Source of the DNA: Acidimicrobiales bacterium
GTDB lineage: Bacteria; Actinomycetota; Acidimicrobiia; Acidimicrobiales; RAAP-2
Direction of reading: 5' to 3'
NCBI GenBank assembly: GCA_030044045.1
Contig: JASHWO010000227.1
Location: 1-6,819, forward strand
DNA length: 6,819 nucleotides
Shown: in pieces, positions 3,786 through 6,819 of the stretch
How positions within the stretch are numbered: position 1 is the first letter of the stretch
Layout of the letters: each line of letters starts with the position of its first letter
Translations under genes and position numbers: made by a program
Notes under the pieces: model-generated
The model's input: the letters and a program-made list of their open reading frames with translations, nothing else
What the model was told of the DNA's origin: nothing
The model's database searches: none

Positions 3786-5343
3786 GAGGCGGCGCCCGCA
3801 GCTTGCCGATGGGGGGGCCGGCGAGGCGGGCACCGGCGCCGGCGGCGCACCGGTCCCGCCGGGGGCCGGCGACCCGGCCGAGGATCCGGCCGACGACCTG
3901 GTGCCGGCCATCCTGCACGTGGACATGGACGCCTTCTTCGCCTCGGTGGAGGTGCTCGACCACCCCGAGCTGGCCGGGCGGCCGGTGATCGTGGGTGGCA
4001 GCGGAGCCCGGGGCGTGGTGGCCTCCTGCACCTACGAGGCCCGGGCGTTCGGGGTGCGCTCGGCCATGCCCTCGGTGCGCGCCCGGCAGCTCTGCCCGCA
4101 GGCGGTGTTCGTCGACGGCCACTACTCGCGCTACGCCGAGATGAGCGGCTGGCTGCGCGAGATCCTGCGGTCGGCCACGCCCCTGGTGGAGCCGGTCGGG
4201 CTGGACGAGGCCTTCCTGGACGTGACCGGCTCCCGGCGCCTACTGGGCACACCGGAGGCCATCGCCCGCCGGTTGCGGGCCCAGGTCGGTGAGGAGCTGG
4301 CACTCGACTGCTCGGTGGGCGTGGGGCGCTCGAAGCTGGTGGCCAAGCTGGCCTCCCGGGCGGCCAAGCCGGTGGCCTCGCGGGCTGGCAAGCGTCCCGG
4401 GCCCGGTGTGGTGGTGGTGCGGGGGCGGGAGGAGCTGGCCTTCCTCCACCCGATGCCGGTGGAGGCGCTGTGGGGGGTGGGACCGGCTACCGCCAAACGC
4501 CTGCACGACCTGGGGGCCCGTACCGTGGGCCAGCTCGCCGCCCTGCCCGAGGACGTGCTGGTGCGCCGGCTCGGCCGGGCGCAGGGACGGCACCTGGCGG
4601 ACCTGGCCCGGGGCCGGGATCCGCAGCCGGTGGTCCCGGACCGCCCGGCCAAGTCGCTGGGGCACGAGGAGACGTTCCGCCGCGACGTCGTCGACCCGGG
4701 CGAGCTACGGCGCCACGCCCTGCGGATGTCGGAGTCGGTCGCCGTGCACTTGCGGGAGGCCGGGCTGGCCGGCCGCACGGTGACGGTGAAGGTCAAGTAC
4801 GGGGACTTCTCGCTGATCTCCCGTTCCCACACGTTGCCGGTGCCGGTGGACACGGCAGCGGCGATCGCCGCCGTGGCCACCGAGCTGCTCGATTCGGTGG
4901 ACCTGCAGGACGGGGTGCGGCTGTTCGGCGTGAGCGTGTCCGGGCTGCAGGAGGGTGGCACCGCCCGCCAGCTGGCCTTCGACCTCGGTGAGGAAGGTGC
5001 GGGACCGGGTCCGGGTGCGGACCCGACTGCCGATCCGGAGGCGGGGCCACGCCCGCCCGCCGGGACCCGGGGTAGCCAGGCCGCCCACCTCCAGGAGAGC
5101 TGGGAGGAGGTCACGGCGGCCGTCGACGCCATCCGGAGCCGCTTCGGGCGGGCCGCCGTGGGCACGGCGTGGATGGTGGGGGAGGACGGCATCGTGGTGC
5201 CCCGCCGCCGTGAGGCGCCGTGGGGTCCGGCAGCCGAGGGGGAGCGCCCGGGGAGCGAAGGAGATCGCCCGGCGACCGGAGCCGAAGGCGCCCGGCCGGC
5301 GAGGCCGGACGACCGGCCCGGCCGCGGCGCCGGCCGCCGTTGA
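3748..5343 (+). CDS. dinB: DNA polymerase IV (DinB, Y-family translesion polymerase)
   Basis: A Y-family polymerase of up to 531 residues that copies past damaged bases. Numbering from 3748: HVDMDAFFASVE (57-68) gives Asp59 and steric-gate Phe64; GLDEAFLDVT (151-160) gives Asp153 and Glu154 for metal binding; CSVGVGRSKLVAKLAS (188-203) is the palm/thumb signature; a helix-hairpin-helix lies near 236-256; the little-finger domain spans about 300-412 and ends in RQLAFDL, a plausible beta-clamp-binding motif. Beyond it come a Gly/Pro linker, a short segment (450-485) ending in RFGRAAVGTAWMV and a low-complexity Arg/Pro tail; E. coli Pol IV has 351 residues. The start is uncertain: ATG 3748 has GGAGGG twelve bases upstream and overlaps the deacetylase gene by 38 bases; GTG 3778 overlaps by eight; GTG 3901 would begin just before the conserved core. 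Confidence 0.95.
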   Translation: MPRGSAASGSVAERRRPQLADGGAGEAGTGAGGAPVPPGAGDPAEDPADDLVPAILHVDMDAFFASVEVLDHPELAGRPVIVGGSGARGVVASCTYEARAFGVRSAMPSVRARQLCPQAVFVDGHYSRYAEMSGWLREILRSATPLVEPVGLDEAFLDVTGSRRLLGTPEAIARRLRAQVGEELALDCSVGVGRSKLVAKLASRAAKPVASRAGKRPGPGVVVVRGREELAFLHPMPVEALWGVGPATAKRLHDLGARTVGQLAALPEDVLVRRLGRAQGRHLADLARGRDPQPVVPDRPAKSLGHEETFRRDVVDPGELRRHALRMSESVAVHLREAGLAGRTVTVKVKYGDFSLISRSHTLPVPVDTAAAIAAVATELLDSVDLQDGVRLFGVSVSGLQEGGTARQLAFDLGEEGAGPGPGADPTADPEAGPRPPAGTRGSQAAHLQESWEEVTAAVDAIRSRFGRAAVGTAWMVGEDGIVVPRRREAPWGPAAEGERPGSEGDRPATGAEGARPARPDDRPGRGAGRR

Positions 5344-5364
5344 CGAGGCCGCTGACCGGGGTCG

Positions 5365-6504
5365 CTACCGCCCCCACCAGTGGAGCCAGCGCCCGTGCGG
5401 GTGCACGTCGGCCAGGCGGTGGGCGCGCTGCCCACCGCCGTCCAGTTCCACCAGGACCAGCGCCGTGCCCCCCTTCACCGGCGGCTCCCCGCCGGGGGGT
5501 GCCGGCACCGGTAGGGACGGCACCTCGTAGGGGTGCTCGGCGAACACCCACGACACCGGCCGCGCCCGGGCCACCGCGGCCATGGCCGCCGCCAGGACCT
5601 CCTGGCGGCCGGGGTCGAGGTAGGCGGCGACCCAGGTGTGGTACACGCACAGGTGAGCGCCGCCCGGGGCGGCCGCGGCCAGGGCCGGCAGGGCCTCCAG
5701 CAGGTTGCCGCCGGCCACCCGGGCCCGGTCGGGGGTCCGGCGAGCCAGGTCCAGGGCCTGGCGCAGCCGCCGGAACCGGTCGAGATGGTCGGGCCACTGG
5801 CAGGCCAGCAGCCAGAGGGCCCGGTCGGCGTCGGCCGGGTCGACCGGGTCGAGGTCGACCCCGGCCCGGTGGGCCACCGGCGGGAGGGCCAGGTGCCGCG
5901 GCAGATGGTGGCGCAGCTCGGCTTCCAGCAGGACCGGCGAGCCCTCGTGGCCGGCCCGCAACGTCGGGCCGTCGCCACCGGCCGGGTGGTAGGCGTAGGC
6001 GTAGCGGTCGAACAGCAGGAGCAGCCCGGCCGAGGCCCCCAGGTCGACCAGGGCCAGCGGTCCGGGGTGGGCGGCCGCCACCGTGGCCAGCGCCGGGAGC
6101 AGGGCGGTGCAGCGGCCCACTTCGTTCGTCTGGGTGGACCGGGTGGCCACCAGCCCGGCCAGCTCGTCGCCGAACCGCTCGCAGAAGGCGGCGAAGGCCG
6201 GCCAGGGGTCGCCGTGCGGGGGAGGGAGTGGTGCCGGGTCGCTACCGCGCCACTCGGCCACGGTGGGGTAGAAGCGGGCCAGCGGGTCGTCGGCCCCCCG
6301 CAGCAGGAGATAGTGGACGGCGGCCAGGAGCAGGTTCGGGCGCCGTTGGTCGGGATGGGCGGCGTCCAACAGCCCGAGGACCCGGCGATCGCCGGCCGCC
6401 GCCTGGCCGAGGACGTCGTACAGGGGGGCACCGTCCCGGCCCGCACCCCGGGCGAAGCGCCGGAACTGCTCGTCCAGGGACGGGGCCTGGTCCTCCTCCC
6501 GCAC
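5365..6504 (-). CDS. DUF2332 family protein, possible methyltransferase-like fold
   Basis: A 379-residue protein that I recognise as DUF2332, a family without established function. Key blocks: LARFYPTVAEW (75-85), STQTNEVGR (123-131), LVDLGASAGLLLLFDRYAY (152-170), GVDLDPVD (215-222), GGNLLEALP (265-273) and VYHTWVAAYL (287-296). The DLGASAG loop followed about 60 residues later by an acidic GVDLDP resembles motifs I and II of S-adenosylmethionine-dependent methyltransferases, which suggests, without proof, a Rossmann-type ligand site. No signal peptide or membrane helix, so it is probably cytosolic. The GTG at 6504 is the best start: it lies 13 bases after the stop of the upstream gene and just before the conserved region; there is no strong ribosome site, so coupling is likely. 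It converges with dinB, the stops being 21 bases apart. Confidence 0.82.
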   Translation of the reverse strand: MREEDQAPSLDEQFRRFARGAGRDGAPLYDVLGQAAAGDRRVLGLLDAAHPDQRRPNLLLAAVHYLLLRGADDPLARFYPTVAEWRGSDPAPLPPPHGDPWPAFAAFCERFGDELAGLVATRSTQTNEVGRCTALLPALATVAAAHPGPLALVDLGASAGLLLLFDRYAYAYHPAGGDGPTLRAGHEGSPVLLEAELRHHLPRHLALPPVAHRAGVDLDPVDPADADRALWLLACQWPDHLDRFRRLRQALDLARRTPDRARVAGGNLLEALPALAAAAPGGAHLCVYHTWVAAYLDPGRQEVLAAAMAAVARARPVSWVFAEHPYEVPSLPVPAPPGGEPPVKGGTALVLVELDGGGQRAHRLADVHPHGRWLHWWGR

Positions 6505-6517
6505 GGTCCGCCGGCGT

Positions 6518-6819
6518 TCAGTGCCGGTCGTCGCTCGAGCGCAGCTCGGAAGAGGCCGGCAGCGGGGTGGACCAGGGGTCCCCGCTGATGGGCGGCGGCA
6601 TGACCGGGCCGTGGAGGCGTTCGGCCGGCCCCGGCCCCGGCGTCGGGACCGAGGTGGGCAGCACGGCCGTGGGCTCGGCCTCGTGCCCATCCCCATCCCC
6701 GTTGCCGCCGGCACGGTCGGTCACCGGTGCGCCGTTCCCGGTGCCGGCGGACTCCACCACCGGCGCCGGTTCGCCGTCCGGCGCCATGCCGTCTGCGCCG
6801 GCCGTGGCGGCCGCGCCGG
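6518..6819 (-). CDS. Unknown protein, Pro/Gly/Ala-rich C-terminal part (5' end outside window)
   Basis: The frame is open from the right edge of the window to a TGA at 6518-6520; an ATG at 6787 lies inside it but the reading continues upstream without a stop, so this is probably the disordered tail of a longer protein. The visible residues are rich in Pro, Gly, Ala, Asp and Glu, with no motif, membrane helix or catalytic residue I can name. It ends 13 bases before the DUF2332 start in the same direction, which suggests a shared operon. The low-complexity composition and missing 5' end keep confidence moderate; it could also be a short standalone ORF or non-coding. Confidence 0.45.
   Translation of the reverse strand, partial: GAAATAGADGMAPDGEPAPVVESAGTGNGAPVTDRAGGNGDGDGHEAEPTAVLPTSVPTPGPGPAERLHGPVMPPPISGDPWSTPLPASSELRSSDDRH

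Noticed and set aside
2307..4031. Leftward open frame of 574 codons opposite nrdR and the deacetylase gene
   Set aside because: Two well-supported genes occupy the other strand, and the translation has no recognisable motif.
5324..5337. GCGGC-GCCG-GCCGC inverted repeat at the 3' end of dinB as a bidirectional terminator
   Set aside because: It lies inside the coding region, has a short stem and no T-tract on either side.
5542..5555. CGAAC half-site in the DUF2332 gene as an SOS box
   Set aside because: The second arm is missing (CACGAC in place of GTTYG) and it lies inside coding sequence.
5533..6588. Rightward open frame of 351 codons opposite the DUF2332 gene
   Set aside because: Antisense shadow rich in Gly/Gln/Val; the minus-strand DUF2332 blocks are clear.
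1..6819. CRISPR array, tRNA/rRNA genes, insertion-sequence ends or phage genes
   Set aside because: No regularly spaced repeats, no tRNA-like cloverleaf, and no transposase or integrase motifs were seen in any frame.

Overview
The window is a very GC-rich bacterial chromosome segment. It reads as Actinomycetota, possibly an Acidimicrobiia-like lineage; this is inferred from GTG starts, Ala/Pro/Gly/Arg-rich linkers, leaderless-looking promoters and the lexA / LysM gene / nrdR order, and the class-level guess is weak. Nothing here looks like phage, insertion sequence or CRISPR.

Layout. Bases 1-274 are the 3' end of a secreted-type SGNH/GDSL hydrolase gene. Bases 324-1008 hold a VapBC toxin-antitoxin module with an imperfect palindrome over the vapB start. 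Facing it, with only 4 bases between the stops, is lexA on the minus strand (1013-1642). The 227 bases between lexA and the next rightward gene hold four good LexA operators (SOS boxes) in 122 bases, two arranged around a predicted lexA promoter and two around a predicted rightward promoter. The rightward series is a 24-codon upstream ORF (1796-1870), a membrane-anchored LysM protein (1870-2451), nrdR (2562-3032), a PIG-L/LmbE-type deacetylase (3069-3785) and DNA polymerase IV, dinB (start near 3748, end 5343). From the right edge, leftward, come the Pro/Gly-rich C-terminus of an unknown protein (6518-6819) and a DUF2332 protein (5365-6504), which ends 21 bases from the dinB stop.

How it fits together. 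LexA represses itself and the divergent LysM gene; on DNA damage it self-cleaves at Ala95-Gly96. The LysM gene sits where M. tuberculosis has Rv2719c (ChiZ), Corynebacterium has divS and Bacillus has yneA, all SOS-induced genes next to lexA that affect cell division. A division-delay role is therefore likely here. NrdR (repressor of ribonucleotide reductase genes, hence dNTP supply) and DinB (translesion synthesis) lie downstream in the same direction, so the locus joins damage sensing, division control, nucleotide supply and lesion bypass. The most notable signals are the four-operator divergent regulatory region, the apparently leaderless small ORF whose stop overlaps the LysM start, and the close packing of a PIG-L enzyme with dinB.
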